Assembly (NCBI GenBank): GCA_900498135.1 | Contig: LR026961.1 | Span: forward strand, 2,216,693-2,280,692 | DNA length: 64,000 bases | Source of the DNA: an uncultured Desulfatiglans sp. | GTDB lineage: Bacteria; Desulfobacterota; DSM-4660; Desulfatiglandales; Desulfatiglandaceae | Direction: 5' to 3' | In this document: piece after piece, positions 41,450-50,352 of the stretch | Position numbering within the stretch: the first letter of the stretch is position 1 | How the letters are laid out: the number at the start of each line of letters is the position of its first letter | Notes under the pieces: generated by a model | What the model was told of the DNA's origin: nothing | What the model saw: only the letters and a program-made list of their open reading frames with translations | Database searches by the model: none | Translations under genes and position numbers: made by a program

Positions 41450-43156
41450 GTGAAGCTCAGAGATACTATATTCCATGCTGTATATATCCTTTTTTCTGCA
41501 GGTTTTTTATTTGCCATATATTTTAATACGCTTTCATGTCCATTTCTTTTTGATGACTTAATCAACATTGTCAATAACCAAAATTTGCAAATAGATAGAT
41601 TTGGATTAAAAGAAATATGTAATATATTTTCGAAAGAAAATCCATGTCAGAACAGGCCTATAGCATATGTATCCTTAGCGTGGAACTTCTCGTTAGGAAA
41701 ACTGGATCCATGGGGTTATCACATCTTCAACATAGTGGTCCATGTTTTAAATTGTCTTTTGCTCTATCTTTTCCTTCTGCAAACCATCCATTCAAGCTGG
41801 ATGCAGGATACCTATGGAAAACAAGGTCGCTGGTTGGCCTGTTTCGCCGCGCTGGCATGGGCGGCTCATCCGATTCAGACCAACGCAGTTACTTACATTG
41901 TTCAGCGAATGACCAGCTTGGCCGCCCTTTTTGGGCTTTTGGGCCTCGTTCTGTGGATGAAGGGACGTTCATGGTGGATCGAAGAGCACCGGAAAAGTGC
42001 TGGCATTTTTTTCGTGTTTGCCATTTCGAGCTGGGTAGCGGGCCTTTCATGTAAAGAAAATGTGGTGATTCTGCCCCTCATGATTGTCGTGCACGAGAAC
42101 GTTCTGCTCAGAGATTCTGGCTGCGCTGTCCGATGGCGATGGGTGTGGGCTGCCATCCTTTCAGCAGGCGCCATGTGCTTCCTGTACCTAGGGAAAGAAC
42201 CATTTGGCTATTTGGCTGCGGCTTATGGGCAGCGTGATTTTACCCTTACTGAAAGGCTCATGACGGAATCACGGGTCTTGTGGCATTATATCTCCCTTTT
42301 CTTCCGGCCAGAGGCATCGCGATTTTGTCTGTTGTATGAATATGAAATTTCACAAGGATTATTCAAACCCATTACGACGATTGCAAGCCTTCTAGGATGG
42401 CTTACTGTCTCCTGGCTTGCTCTTTTGTATAGAAGAAAGAAAATTATTGTGATTTGGTGTGTGCTATGGTTTTTTGTGGCACATTCTGTTGAATCATCGA
42501 TCATTCCGCTCGAGGTCGTCTTTGAACACCGCATGTATGTCCCGAGCATGGCCCTAACATTCGCCTCAGCCACCCTTTTATATGACCTTTGCATCCGGTT
42601 TCATATTCGGAGCCATATCTGTGGGCTGATGGGTGGCCTTATTTTAGGTTTATTGGGAAGCTCGGCCTATATTCGCAATATGGATTATACCGATGCAGTC
42701 CATTTTTATGCATCGGAACTATCAAAATCTCCTGGTTCAAGACGCATAAGACTAAACCTTGCGATTTCATTGATCCGATGCGGTGCTGTGAATGCCGGCG
42801 GGTCCATGTTCCAGCGGCTTGAAAAAGATTATCCTGAGGATATCCATGTCCTTCAGAGCCTGCACCATTATGTGGTCTATGAATTGGGGGATGAAGATAG
42901 AGCGGAAGAAATTTTCCTGCAGATTGAGCGGGTCCTGCGCTCTAAGGGATGTGTCTTGAAGAAAGAGGTTTTCGCACTGTGGAACTTGGCGGTCTACTAC
43001 CAGGAGAGGGGTCAATACGGACGAGCCCTTTTCCTTCTCGATCGGATGCCATCCGAGCTTGATTGTGAAGGTGTGAGGTCACTTCGTGAGCGATGCCTTG
43101 TCGTTGGCAGTCGAGTGGAAGAATCTGCGGGTGGCAATCGAATGGATGCTCCGTAA
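41450..43156 (+). CDS. Multi-pass membrane protein with C-terminal TPRs, GT-C/TMTC-like
   Basis: The 568-residue protein has about ten hydrophobic segments up to residue 410 and a soluble helical C-terminus (about 425-560) with TPR-like spacing. The first periplasmic loop carries an FLFDDLINI motif with Asp35-Asp36, the place where GT-C glycosyltransferases such as the TMTC O-mannosyltransferases keep their catalytic acidic pair; HPIQTNAVTYIVQRM also fits that family. Directly downstream of a pilin, a role in pilin O-glycosylation is a reasonable inference. It appears to start at GTG 41450 without an evident ribosome-binding site; the first half is AT-rich. Confidence 0.7.
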   Translation: MKLRDTIFHAVYILFSAGFLFAIYFNTLSCPFLFDDLINIVNNQNLQIDRFGLKEICNIFSKENPCQNRPIAYVSLAWNFSLGKLDPWGYHIFNIVVHVLNCLLLYLFLLQTIHSSWMQDTYGKQGRWLACFAALAWAAHPIQTNAVTYIVQRMTSLAALFGLLGLVLWMKGRSWWIEEHRKSAGIFFVFAISSWVAGLSCKENVVILPLMIVVHENVLLRDSGCAVRWRWVWAAILSAGAMCFLYLGKEPFGYLAAAYGQRDFTLTERLMTESRVLWHYISLFFRPEASRFCLLYEYEISQGLFKPITTIASLLGWLTVSWLALLYRRKKIIVIWCVLWFFVAHSVESSIIPLEVVFEHRMYVPSMALTFASATLLYDLCIRFHIRSHICGLMGGLILGLLGSSAYIRNMDYTDAVHFYASELSKSPGSRRIRLNLAISLIRCGAVNAGGSMFQRLEKDYPEDIHVLQSLHHYVVYELGDEDRAEEIFLQIERVLRSKGCVLKKEVFALWNLAVYYQERGQYGRALFLLDRMPSELDCEGVRSLRERCLVVGSRVEESAGGNRMDAP

Positions 43157-43241
43157 AACGCTTTGAAGATCGCATGATCCTCACCCTATATTTCGGCCGG
43201 CCTGCAGGGCGCAATCCGCGCTCCTGATCTTGAGGGAGGGT

Positions 43242-43967
43242 ATGAAGCGTACAAAAAACCATGTCCTCATCCTCTATGTTTCCTCTATCTTTCTGATGGT
43301 TCTCGTCTGGGGGATTCAATGGAAGCTTATCCGGCTTGGCCTTGCAGAAACCGGGGTGACCCTTTCCGATTGTCCTTGGTGCGAGGAAGGCGGGGATTTC
43401 GAGGACGTGGTTTTCCTGCCCCGCAATGCATCAACCCTGCGCCTGCTTGCACCAGCCGATGTTGACTTCTTGGCAGACTTGCTATGGCTGCGCTGTGTCT
43501 ACTATTTCGGCAGGCATGCTTTGACGAATAGAGAGTATCCATACCTTCATCATATATTGGATTTGATTACAGATCTGGCGCCGGCGTGGCGGTGGCCGTT
43601 TTTTTTCGGAGCAGTCGTCTTTGCAACAGAGATCCAGGCCTATGATCCTGGAATATCTCTGATCGAAAAAGGGCTGCAGTTCCATCGCGCCGACTGGCAG
43701 CTCTGGTTTTACAAAGGATATTACCTGTGGAAGTATGCAGAAGATGCGCTCGGAGCAGCCGATGCCTTGGGAGAGGCTGCTGATCTGCCGGGGGCACCCT
43801 CCTTCTTGAAAGGATTAGCGGCCAGCCTGGCGAACAGGGCCGGACATCGGGAGTTGGCTGTCTCACTCATCGAAAATGCCTTGAAGCAAACGATCGATCC
43901 TGCCCAGCAGGAGAGGCTGGTGCAAAAACGGGAGGAGATTCTTTCCAATGAGGGAACCCGCCGTTGA
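43242..43967 (+). CDS. Membrane-anchored TPR-like protein
   Basis: From ATG 43242, after GAGGGAGGGT, the protein is 241 residues with one N-terminal hydrophobic anchor (about 8-25). The C-terminal region of alternating short helices (LWFYKGYYLWKYAEDALGAA and similar) resembles TPR repeats. A CPWC motif near residue 44 may form a disulfide. It overlaps the following ABC ATPase by 20 bases. TPR plus ABC genes next to pilA also occur in Geobacter as I remember it. Function unknown; assembly or export of the pilus or its modification is possible. Confidence 0.7.
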   Translation: MKRTKNHVLILYVSSIFLMVLVWGIQWKLIRLGLAETGVTLSDCPWCEEGGDFEDVVFLPRNASTLRLLAPADVDFLADLLWLRCVYYFGRHALTNREYPYLHHILDLITDLAPAWRWPFFFGAVVFATEIQAYDPGISLIEKGLQFHRADWQLWFYKGYYLWKYAEDALGAADALGEAADLPGAPSFLKGLAASLANRAGHRELAVSLIENALKQTIDPAQQERLVQKREEILSNEGTRR

Positions 43968-44898
43968 ATGGCTGCATTCAACCTATTGCATCCGGTTGGG
44001 TTTTTGGCGCAGGAAAAAAGTGATTCTTCACGACCTGTGTCTGCGTGTGGCGCAGGGGATGACCTTGGGGCTGATCGGGCCGAATGGTGCAGGGAAGACC
44101 ACCGTGATCATGCTTGGAGCTGGGTTGCTGAAGCCTGACTTGGGGAGAGTCCAGGTGGCAGGAAGAGACGCTGTCGATGTGGCCTCCAAACGGGGGATAG
44201 GGTGCCTGACGGAGAGACCCTATTTCTACCCGCGTCTAACCCTTCTGGAATGGATGCATATGCTCGTTGGGCTCAGTGGAATCGGCCGCACCGAAGGACG
44301 ACGTGCCGTTGAAAAGCAGCTCGATCTTCTCGGGCTGCGGGATCAGGGACCGCTGCAGATGGGGACTCTTTCCAAGGGTCAACTGCAGCGGGCGGGGCTG
44401 GCTCAAGCACTGGTGCACAGGCCCTCGCTCCTTTTCCTGGACGAACCGATGAGTGGTTTGGATCCCTGTTGGCGCAGCCGCTTGCTGGAGATCATGCTGG
44501 AGCTTAAACGTGCCGGGCGTACGATCGTCTTCAGCTCTCATATTCTGTCCGATGTGGAAACGATATGCGATGAGGTCGTCTTGATGGATCAAGGAAAACT
44601 GAGGTGGACCGGGGATATGTCCGCGATCGAAAAAACCTTCAGGATGTTCGATATCCGAATGGAAGCGACAAGGCAGGAGTTTCTGTCCGAACTACGGGGG
44701 AAAGGTGTGCTTGTGATCCATAAATGCCGCAACACATACCACCTGCGCGTGCAAGGCCCTTTGTTGGACAAGATCCTCGCGCTGGCCGCAACCCGTAAAA
44801 TCCGCCTCGAATCTTTGAATCCTGTCTATGCGGATTTTGATGAGTTGCTGACCCGGTTCGGCCGGGAGAACGCTGGGAATTCAGGATGGCGGGTTTGA
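43948..44898 (+). CDS. ABC transporter ATP-binding protein (export type)
   Basis: The 316-residue ATPase has Walker A GPNGAGKTT, the signature LSKGQLQR, Walker B LLFLDEP and the H-loop FSSHIL. The C-terminal 90 residues form an extra domain as in CcmA/NatA-type exporters. It overlaps the TPR gene by 20 bases and the permease by 13, so the three are one translational unit. Substrate unknown; the pilin context suggests an envelope substrate. Confidence 0.93.
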   Translation: MREPAVEWLHSTYCIRLGFWRRKKVILHDLCLRVAQGMTLGLIGPNGAGKTTVIMLGAGLLKPDLGRVQVAGRDAVDVASKRGIGCLTERPYFYPRLTLLEWMHMLVGLSGIGRTEGRRAVEKQLDLLGLRDQGPLQMGTLSKGQLQRAGLAQALVHRPSLLFLDEPMSGLDPCWRSRLLEIMLELKRAGRTIVFSSHILSDVETICDEVVLMDQGKLRWTGDMSAIEKTFRMFDIRMEATRQEFLSELRGKGVLVIHKCRNTYHLRVQGPLLDKILALAATRKIRLESLNPVYADFDELLTRFGRENAGNSGWRV

Positions 44899-45677
44899 GG
44901 GCTGGCTGGGGTCTTCAAATTTGGGCTTTGGCCAGGCATGTCTGGATCGAGGCGCTACGTGACCGGTTCACTCAAGCTTTGTGTCTGATCGGAGTGATTC
45001 TTCTGGCCTCTTCGATGGTTTTAAGTCGTATGGCGATTGGAAATCACGAAAGAGTGATACAGAATATGGGATTCTGGGTCATTTGGGTCTCGGGCTTTTT
45101 TGGTGTCTTGTGTCTGGGCTCGAACCTCGTTCGCCATGAGATACAGCAGCGGACCATTTTTCTGATATTGTCGAGACCTCTCGGCCGCAACTCGTTCCTG
45201 CTGGGAAAGTATTGTGGCATGATCCTGGTTTTGGCCACGATCTTTCTCATTCTGTCCACGAGCTTTGGAAGTGTGATGTTGCTTTCGGGAATCCGGGTGA
45301 ACGCTCAGCACGCCGTGGCGGGGCTTTTCATCTTTTCCGAGTGGATCATTCTGGCAGCGTTCAGCGTCCTTTTCGCAGGTTTTACGAGTCCACCACTGCA
45401 CAACTTTTTTCTAGCCGGGGTCGCTTTCCTGGGTCATTGGTGCAACGATCTGCTCCTATTCGCTCAAAACACCGAATCGCATATGATTGAGATCGCCCTT
45501 AGGGTGCTGTTTTTAATCCTGCCAAATCTTGAGTGCATCAATTTCAGAGGAGCGGCCTTATATGAAGACCCCATTCCGGGCGCCATGATCGCCGGGGGCC
45601 TCTTCTTCACCGTCGCCTGGATTGGGGCGCTGATTTGTGCATCCGCAGCGATCTTCTCATCCAGAAAGATTTTCTGA
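44886..45677 (+). CDS. ABC transporter permease (ABC-2 type)
   Basis: The 263-residue protein has six predicted membrane segments with the last at the C-terminus, and RHEIQQRTIFLILSRPLGR between helices 2 and 3, a coupling-helix pattern usual in ABC-2 permeases. It starts inside the ATPase gene. It pairs with that ATPase as a two-gene exporter. Confidence 0.88.
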   Translation: MAGLRAGWGLQIWALARHVWIEALRDRFTQALCLIGVILLASSMVLSRMAIGNHERVIQNMGFWVIWVSGFFGVLCLGSNLVRHEIQQRTIFLILSRPLGRNSFLLGKYCGMILVLATIFLILSTSFGSVMLLSGIRVNAQHAVAGLFIFSEWIILAAFSVLFAGFTSPPLHNFFLAGVAFLGHWCNDLLLFAQNTESHMIEIALRVLFLILPNLECINFRGAALYEDPIPGAMIAGGLFFTVAWIGALICASAAIFSSRKIF

Positions 45678-45680
45678 GCG

Positions 45681-45869
45681 ATGAACCGGCACCTTTGCAG
45701 CCGTTTTGACTACAAGAGAACCGGACGTTGCGGTGGCCGGCTTTCTGTGAAAATCATCTTCGGATATAGGCTGTCTATGAAGAAGGCAAGGGTGCTCTTC
45801 GATAAAAACGGATATGCGGAAGCGGACATGCTGCCTGATAAAGAACCTTTGCACGAGGCGGCGAAGTGA
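45681..45869 (+). CDS. Possible small protein between the permease and glycosyltransferase
   Basis: A 62-codon frame begins three bases after the permease stop, and its TGA overlaps the GTG start of the next gene as GTGA. This tight packing is what a real gene would show, but no ribosome-binding site, motif or hydrophobic segment supports it. It may be chance, with the glycosyltransferase starting later. Confidence 0.3.
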   Translation: MNRHLCSRFDYKRTGRCGGRLSVKIIFGYRLSMKKARVLFDKNGYAEADMLPDKEPLHEAAK

Positions 45870-46786
45870 AACCGCGAGCCTGTCCATCAGAAAGAAGAAC
45901 GCCTGGGATGGGCCGCGATGTGGTCCCATGCAGTGTGTCGGTCATCATTTCCGCTCTGAACGAATCAGCGGTCATCGGTAATCTTGTCGCGCGCATCAGA
46001 GAGCTTTATCCGGATTTCGAGATCATTGTGGTGAATGATGGATCTGAAGATGAAACGGCCCAGGTTGCGCTCGAGGCGGGGGCCTTCGTATACAGCCATC
46101 CTTATACGATAGGCAACGGGGCAGCCGTGAAAAGCGGTATCCGGATCGCATCGGGGGAAGTCCTGGTTCTCATGGATGGTGATGGACAGCACCGACCTGA
46201 AGACATCCCCCGATTGCTCCAATATGTGCCTGAATTCGACATGGTTGTCGGCGCGCGCTGCAGATGCCAGCAGACGAATTGGTGGAGGGCTGCAGGCAAT
46301 CGATTTTTCAACTGTCTGGCATCTTATGTCACCCGGTTCGAGGTCCAGGATCTCACCTCAGGCTTCAGGGCGGTCAAATCGGGAACAGCCAAAGATTTCC
46401 TGAATCTGCTGCCGAACACCTACTCTTATCCGACGACGATTACCCTCGCGGCTTTGCATAGTGGCAGGTCGGTGAAATATGAGCCCATAGATGTATTGAA
46501 AAGGCGGACTGGTAAAAGCGGCGTACACTTTGTGGAAGACGGAATTCGGTTCCTGCTGATCCTGATGAAGGTCTGCACTCTCTTCGCTCCGTTGCGTGTA
46601 TTCCTGCCGACTTCCATCGCAATGTTTCTGGCCGGCCTAGGTTGTAATCTATGGACGTTTTTGACAGTCGGCCGATTCAATGATATGGGTGCTCTCTTTC
46701 TGACAACATCGATTCTCATATTTATGCTTGGTCTGATCTCTGAGCAGATCAGCCAAATGCGGTTTAATGGGTCCGCCGGTCCGTAG
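45866..46786 (+). CDS. Family 2 glycosyltransferase (DPM1-like)
   Basis: The 306-residue protein has the GT-A fold markers VSVIISALNES, VNDGSEDETAQV, and the DxD-type motif MDGDGQHRPEDI, then VEDGIRFLLILMKV and two C-terminal hydrophobic segments (about 235-255 and 270-290). This is the layout of polyprenyl-phosphate mannose/glucose synthases, which would supply the lipid-linked sugar donor for a GT-C enzyme such as the one at 41450. The start is either GTG 45866 or ATG 45908. Confidence 0.88.
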   Translation: MKPRACPSERRTPGMGRDVVPCSVSVIISALNESAVIGNLVARIRELYPDFEIIVVNDGSEDETAQVALEAGAFVYSHPYTIGNGAAVKSGIRIASGEVLVLMDGDGQHRPEDIPRLLQYVPEFDMVVGARCRCQQTNWWRAAGNRFFNCLASYVTRFEVQDLTSGFRAVKSGTAKDFLNLLPNTYSYPTTITLAALHSGRSVKYEPIDVLKRRTGKSGVHFVEDGIRFLLILMKVCTLFAPLRVFLPTSIAMFLAGLGCNLWTFLTVGRFNDMGALFLTTSILIFMLGLISEQISQMRFNGSAGP

Positions 46787-47100
46787 ATCGCCGGACCGGG
46801 TATGAAGAGTCAGGGATAAATGCAATGAGCTGTGGGAAGGTTCCAGGAAAAACCATTTTTGAGGGATGGAGGCTTTGAATGGTGCATCTGCCGAATGATC
46901 TTGATAGTGCGTAAGAAAGGCCGAAAACGGCTTTTACCACGTTATGAAAGAAAAGCTGAAACTGTAGATTATTGATGATATTTATATTTGGATAAGATTA
47001 GGATAAAATAAGCGACGGTTGGTTGCTTGACTTTAAAGCTGCCAACTGGTATCTACAGAAGAAGATCTTTTCTGACATAACCTCTTTGGGTGAATTTTTT
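46787..47100. other. Intergenic region with a terminator and AT-rich leader
   Basis: This 314-base gap contains the small terminator at 46916-46935 and then an AT-rich stretch (about 46965-47015). TTTATA, a 17-base spacer and TAAAAT there could be a promoter for the kinase gene. No gene is seen. Confidence 0.45.
46916..46935 (+). terminator. Weak intrinsic terminator after the glycosyltransferase gene
   Basis: GCCG and CGGC, extended by AAAG/TTTT, form a short stem with an AAAA loop and a following T run. It would end the pilin-associated operon. Confidence 0.45.
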
Positions 47101-48924
47101 ATGCTGACAAATCCTGACGATTTGATCAAGGCATTGCGGCAGGAGCCTTGGGCCGCGGAGGTCTCTGCCGACGAGTCGTTTTGGCGGTTTCTGATAGAGT
47201 GGGTCGAGGAACATGTCCTTTCCGAATTCCTGAAACGGGTGACAGGCCTGATCGATGAGCTTGTAGAGATCGACCCTGATCTAACCCCAAAAGAGGTTTT
47301 CCAAAAGGCCACCCAGTTCATGGTGGAATTCCTCGGAGCCCATTCCGCTTCTATCCGCATCTATGACCCTATTACGGAGCAGATGCTTTCATACGGGTCT
47401 TACCCGCTTGGGGAGGAGCACCACCGCTCGGAATTCATTCCCCTTGAAGGGAGCATCGCAGGAGAAGTCGTCCGGACCCGTCAGCCATGCCTCGTTCCTG
47501 ATCTGGCGAATGATGACCGGTATCTCGACAAGCATACGATCGACCGGAAAGGCGTTCGTTCCATGATGGGGATTCCGCTCGAGATCACCCGCTTTTTCCC
47601 GGACGAGCGCGATACCATCGGCGTCATTCAGATCTATTTCGTCGAGCGGAATCGGGTGTTTCATCCCCTGGAGATTCAGATGGCGACGCTGATGGCACGG
47701 CGTCTGAGTTTTGTCATGGCGAAGAAAAAGATCCTCTTTCTGCAGCGGACGAACGAGAAAAAGGCGTTTGTAACGGAGCACATCTTCCGTGCTCTGGGAG
47801 CGCGGGGCGGGATTAAGCTGAAAGAGATATTCAACCGCGTGGTCCCTGAACTTGCGGATATGGTCAACCTCCAGAGCTGTGCGCTTTTTTCTGTGACGGA
47901 GGACTTGACAAGGATTGTGCTCGAGGCGGGTTATCCGGAGAGCGGTGGTTATCACAGTATCGGGAAGAGCTTTGCCGTGAGCAGCGAGCCGGCCTTCGAG
48001 ATCTTGTTGAATCTACGCGGTTACGATGGAGACTCGGTCTACGAGACCCTGAGCCCTTCCTACCTGCTGGTGGTCGACCCGCAGCGCAGCACACTGATAT
48101 CGGACAACCTCAAGCGGTTCGCCCAGATTTACAATATCAATTCCATCCTCTACATCCCGCTCAGGGTGAACGGCAATGTCACCCACTTCATGACTTTCGA
48201 TGCACTGGAGCAGCGTCAACGGTACCGTGAGGATGAAATCGATCTGCTCATCTTCATGGGGCGCGAGCTGATGAAGGCTCAGAAAATGGAGCGGCTGGAC
48301 GATGCTCTCCATGATTTCAAGAACCCGGCGATTGCAACGGCAGGTTTTGCGCGCCGCCTGAAAAAGATGGTCGAGGAGGACCCGGTCGGCTGCCGCGATC
48401 AGATCCTCAAGTACGCTGACATCCTGCTTGAAGAGACCAGCCGTCTGCAGGAATTGGCGCTCAGCATCTACCATGTCGGGCAGGAACAGGTGGTCAACCT
48501 GACCGAAGTCCTCAGAAGGCGCTTCGAGATTAATCGGGAGGCGATCCGCGAGCAGCTGAGGCAGAATATCACCTTGAAAGAAGGCCCCTTCGATCCTAAC
48601 TTGTATGTGAAGTGTTTTTCGATCAACCTCGAAAGGGTGTTCGACAATATTCTCAACAATGCGACCAAGGCCATTCCTTTGAAAGGTGGAACCCTTGCGA
48701 TTCGCACCCACTCGAAAGGAGATTGGGTCTGTGCAGAAGTCAGCAATACGGGCGAGATGTCGGATGAGGATCGTGTTCTGATGGTCGAGGGTGGCGCTCA
48801 GGGTCGTGGCTTGTATATCACAAACAGGATAGTGAAGCTTTTGGGTGGAAAGGTGGAAGTGGTCAGAGGCAACGGTATGACCACATTTGTTGTTTGTCTA
48901 CCTGCAAACGATGGAACCCATTGA
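47101..48924 (+). CDS. Soluble GAF-domain sensor histidine kinase
   Basis: From ATG 47101 the protein is 607 residues and has no membrane segment. Two GAF-like regions (about 60-225 and 240-400) precede a dimerisation helix with the H-box LHDFKNPA, phosphoacceptor His404. An HATPase domain follows, with N-box ERVFDNILNNATKAIP and G-box GRGLYITNRIVKLLGG. The adenine-pocket motif reads SNTGE (Asn549) where many kinases have Asp. No response regulator is adjacent, so its partner lies elsewhere. The frame is open 26 codons upstream of the chosen start. A small zinc-ribbon protein follows. Confidence 0.85.
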   Translation: MLTNPDDLIKALRQEPWAAEVSADESFWRFLIEWVEEHVLSEFLKRVTGLIDELVEIDPDLTPKEVFQKATQFMVEFLGAHSASIRIYDPITEQMLSYGSYPLGEEHHRSEFIPLEGSIAGEVVRTRQPCLVPDLANDDRYLDKHTIDRKGVRSMMGIPLEITRFFPDERDTIGVIQIYFVERNRVFHPLEIQMATLMARRLSFVMAKKKILFLQRTNEKKAFVTEHIFRALGARGGIKLKEIFNRVVPELADMVNLQSCALFSVTEDLTRIVLEAGYPESGGYHSIGKSFAVSSEPAFEILLNLRGYDGDSVYETLSPSYLLVVDPQRSTLISDNLKRFAQIYNINSILYIPLRVNGNVTHFMTFDALEQRQRYREDEIDLLIFMGRELMKAQKMERLDDALHDFKNPAIATAGFARRLKKMVEEDPVGCRDQILKYADILLEETSRLQELALSIYHVGQEQVVNLTEVLRRRFEINREAIREQLRQNITLKEGPFDPNLYVKCFSINLERVFDNILNNATKAIPLKGGTLAIRTHSKGDWVCAEVSNTGEMSDEDRVLMVEGGAQGRGLYITNRIVKLLGGKVEVVRGNGMTTFVVCLPANDGTH

Positions 48925-48950
48925 AAAAGGAGGAATCCGGGAGAGGAACG

Positions 48951-49313
48951 ATGACGAATTGCAAACGGTGCGGCAGCTCGATTGAGCCGGGCGAAGAACG
49001 TATTCTGAATCAAGAGGTGATGTGCGAAGACTGCTACATGGATGCCCTGTCTCCGGCTCGTGCCTGTGACCCCTGGGCGGTCCACAGTGCAAAGTCCCTG
49101 GAGCGGAACATGGGACAGGCCCCTGAACTGACGGAAAGGCAGTCCCGAATCCTTTCGATTTTGCAAGAGACTGGCGGGGTTGAGCCGCAGGTGCTATGCG
49201 AGGCGTTGGACCTCAAGCCTTCAGATCTCGAAAAGGAGATCGCCGCCCTGAGACACATGGAGAAGGTGCGGGGCGAGCTACGGGAGGGGAGAAAATTCAT
49301 CCGCTTGTGGTAG
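48951..49313 (+). CDS. Zinc-ribbon and winged-helix-like small protein
   Basis: The 120-residue product has CKRC and CEDC pairs (residues 4-7 and 25-28) forming a zinc ribbon. A C-terminal helical segment (about 58-118, beginning LTERQSRILSILQETGG) looks like a winged helix-turn-helix and ends in a basic RKFIRLW. ATG 48951 follows GGGAGAGG. It begins 26 bases after the histidine kinase and may be co-transcribed. A regulatory role is possible but unproven. Confidence 0.7.
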   Translation: MTNCKRCGSSIEPGEERILNQEVMCEDCYMDALSPARACDPWAVHSAKSLERNMGQAPELTERQSRILSILQETGGVEPQVLCEALDLKPSDLEKEIAALRHMEKVRGELREGRKFIRLW

Positions 49314-49433
49314 CATTGAAGAAAATCGGTTTGCTGCTCGTGATCGTGCCGGTCCCGCCGAGAAAAATGGTCGCCTGGGAGAGTCGGCGTTCAGTTTGAC
49401 AGTCGGGGTGTCTTGAGGGATGGGGGGATTGAG

Positions 49434-49598
49434 ATGCCGTCATACGATTATCTCTGCGAGAAGTGCGGGTGCATATTCACTTTGATGATGACGCTGGTTG
49501 AGCACGAAAAGACCAAGGTGCGGTGCCCGAGGTGCAAGAGTGCACGTGTGAAGCAGCAGATAGGATCTTTTCAGACGATCACGTCCAAGAAGAGCTGA
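49434..49598 (+). CDS. FmdB-type zinc-ribbon protein
   Basis: The 54-residue protein starts MPSYDYLCEKCG and has a second CPRC pair, the regulatory-protein FmdB family pattern common in anaerobes. These proteins are named after a formamidase operon, but their role is not established. The start at 49434 follows GGGGGGATTGAG; a longer frame from 49413 is less likely. Confidence 0.8.
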   Translation: MPSYDYLCEKCGCIFTLMMTLVEHEKTKVRCPRCKSARVKQQIGSFQTITSKKS

Positions 49599-49701
49599 CG
49601 GAAAGCGAAAGCGGGGCTGTGATCGAAAGGGTCTGCGGCGTGTCGGTTTTATCGTTGACATAGATATTATTCATCCAGAAATGATGTCCCGGTAGAATCC
49701 G

Positions 49702-49946
49702 GTTTCCAATCCGAAAATGAGGATTTTTCTTCATACGCTGTGCGTGCTCAGTCCCACCCCTTGGGGGTGGGTCCCGGTTCCTTCACACCCTTCGGGTGCT
49801 CATTCCCACCGCTTCGCAGCAGGTGCCGACTTGGCTAATACTTAGAAAATCAGGCGATTGCGTGGAGGCGACCTGCAGGTCGCCGCACAAGCAAACGTGC
49901 AGATTGACGGCTGGATTGGCCTAAAGGACCATTTCCGGATGGCACC
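49702..49946 (-). repeat. Dispersed structured repeat, copy 4 (two hairpin modules)
   Basis: A 245-bp copy in reverse orientation, with ends GTTTCCAATCCGAAAATGAG and CCATTTCCGGATGGCAC. Two modules lie in tandem: ACGCTGTGCGTGCTCAG with CCCACCCCTTGGGGGTGGG, then CACCCTTCGGGTGCTCA with CCCACCGCTTCGCAGCAGG. The core is the perfect GCGACCTGCAGGTCGC palindrome, as in copy 1. Confidence 0.9.
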
Positions 49947-50100
49947 CAGGTAACACTGTTTGGGCATGGAATGAGCGGGAGCGAGATTGACAGCGGGGCC
50001 GTAATTGGCTAGGAATGTAAGAGCGGGTTTTCTGAAATGCTGGTCACGCCGGGTTCCGTCTGGTGGTGTTTACCTATAAATAATTTTTCGGTTCTACCCG

Positions 50101-50293
50101 GTTTCCAATCCGAAAAAGAGATTTTTTCTTCACACTCCTCGGGTGCGAAGTCCTGCCTCTGCGAGGCGGGTTGTGGTTTGTACATATGAAGGAAATCAAG
50201 CGTTTGCCCAGAGGCGGCCGATGGGGCGCGCCACACAGTCAGATCTGCAGATTGACGCCGAGATCGGCAAAATGGCCCTTTCCGGATGAAAAC
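50101..50293 (-). repeat. Dispersed structured repeat, copy 5 (one module, degraded core)
   Basis: A 193-bp reverse-orientation copy with ends GTTTCCAATCCGAAAAAGAG and CCCTTTCCGGATGAAAAC. One module is present (CCTGCCTCTGCGAGGCGGG, both arms changed in step). The central palindrome has decayed to a GGCGGCCGATGGGGCGCGCC-like segment, making this the most diverged copy. Confidence 0.8.
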
Positions 50294-50352
50294 GAAGCGG
50301 GAATTACCGGTGGGAGTCGATTCCGGCCCATGGATGACGAGAGGAAGATAGA

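Larger units (their letters stand above)
49599..50352. other. Gene-free stretch with two repeat copies
   Basis: This 754-base gap holds repeat copies 4 and 5, both in reverse orientation, 154 bases apart. No gene is supported. Just before each copy there is a similar flank (GGTAGAATCC and GGTTCTACCC). Confidence 0.65.

Noticed and set aside
49702-50293. CRISPR array among the tandem hairpin modules
   Set aside because: Units have no unique spacers of constant size, and at most three occur together; they are degenerate structured repeats and no cas gene is near.
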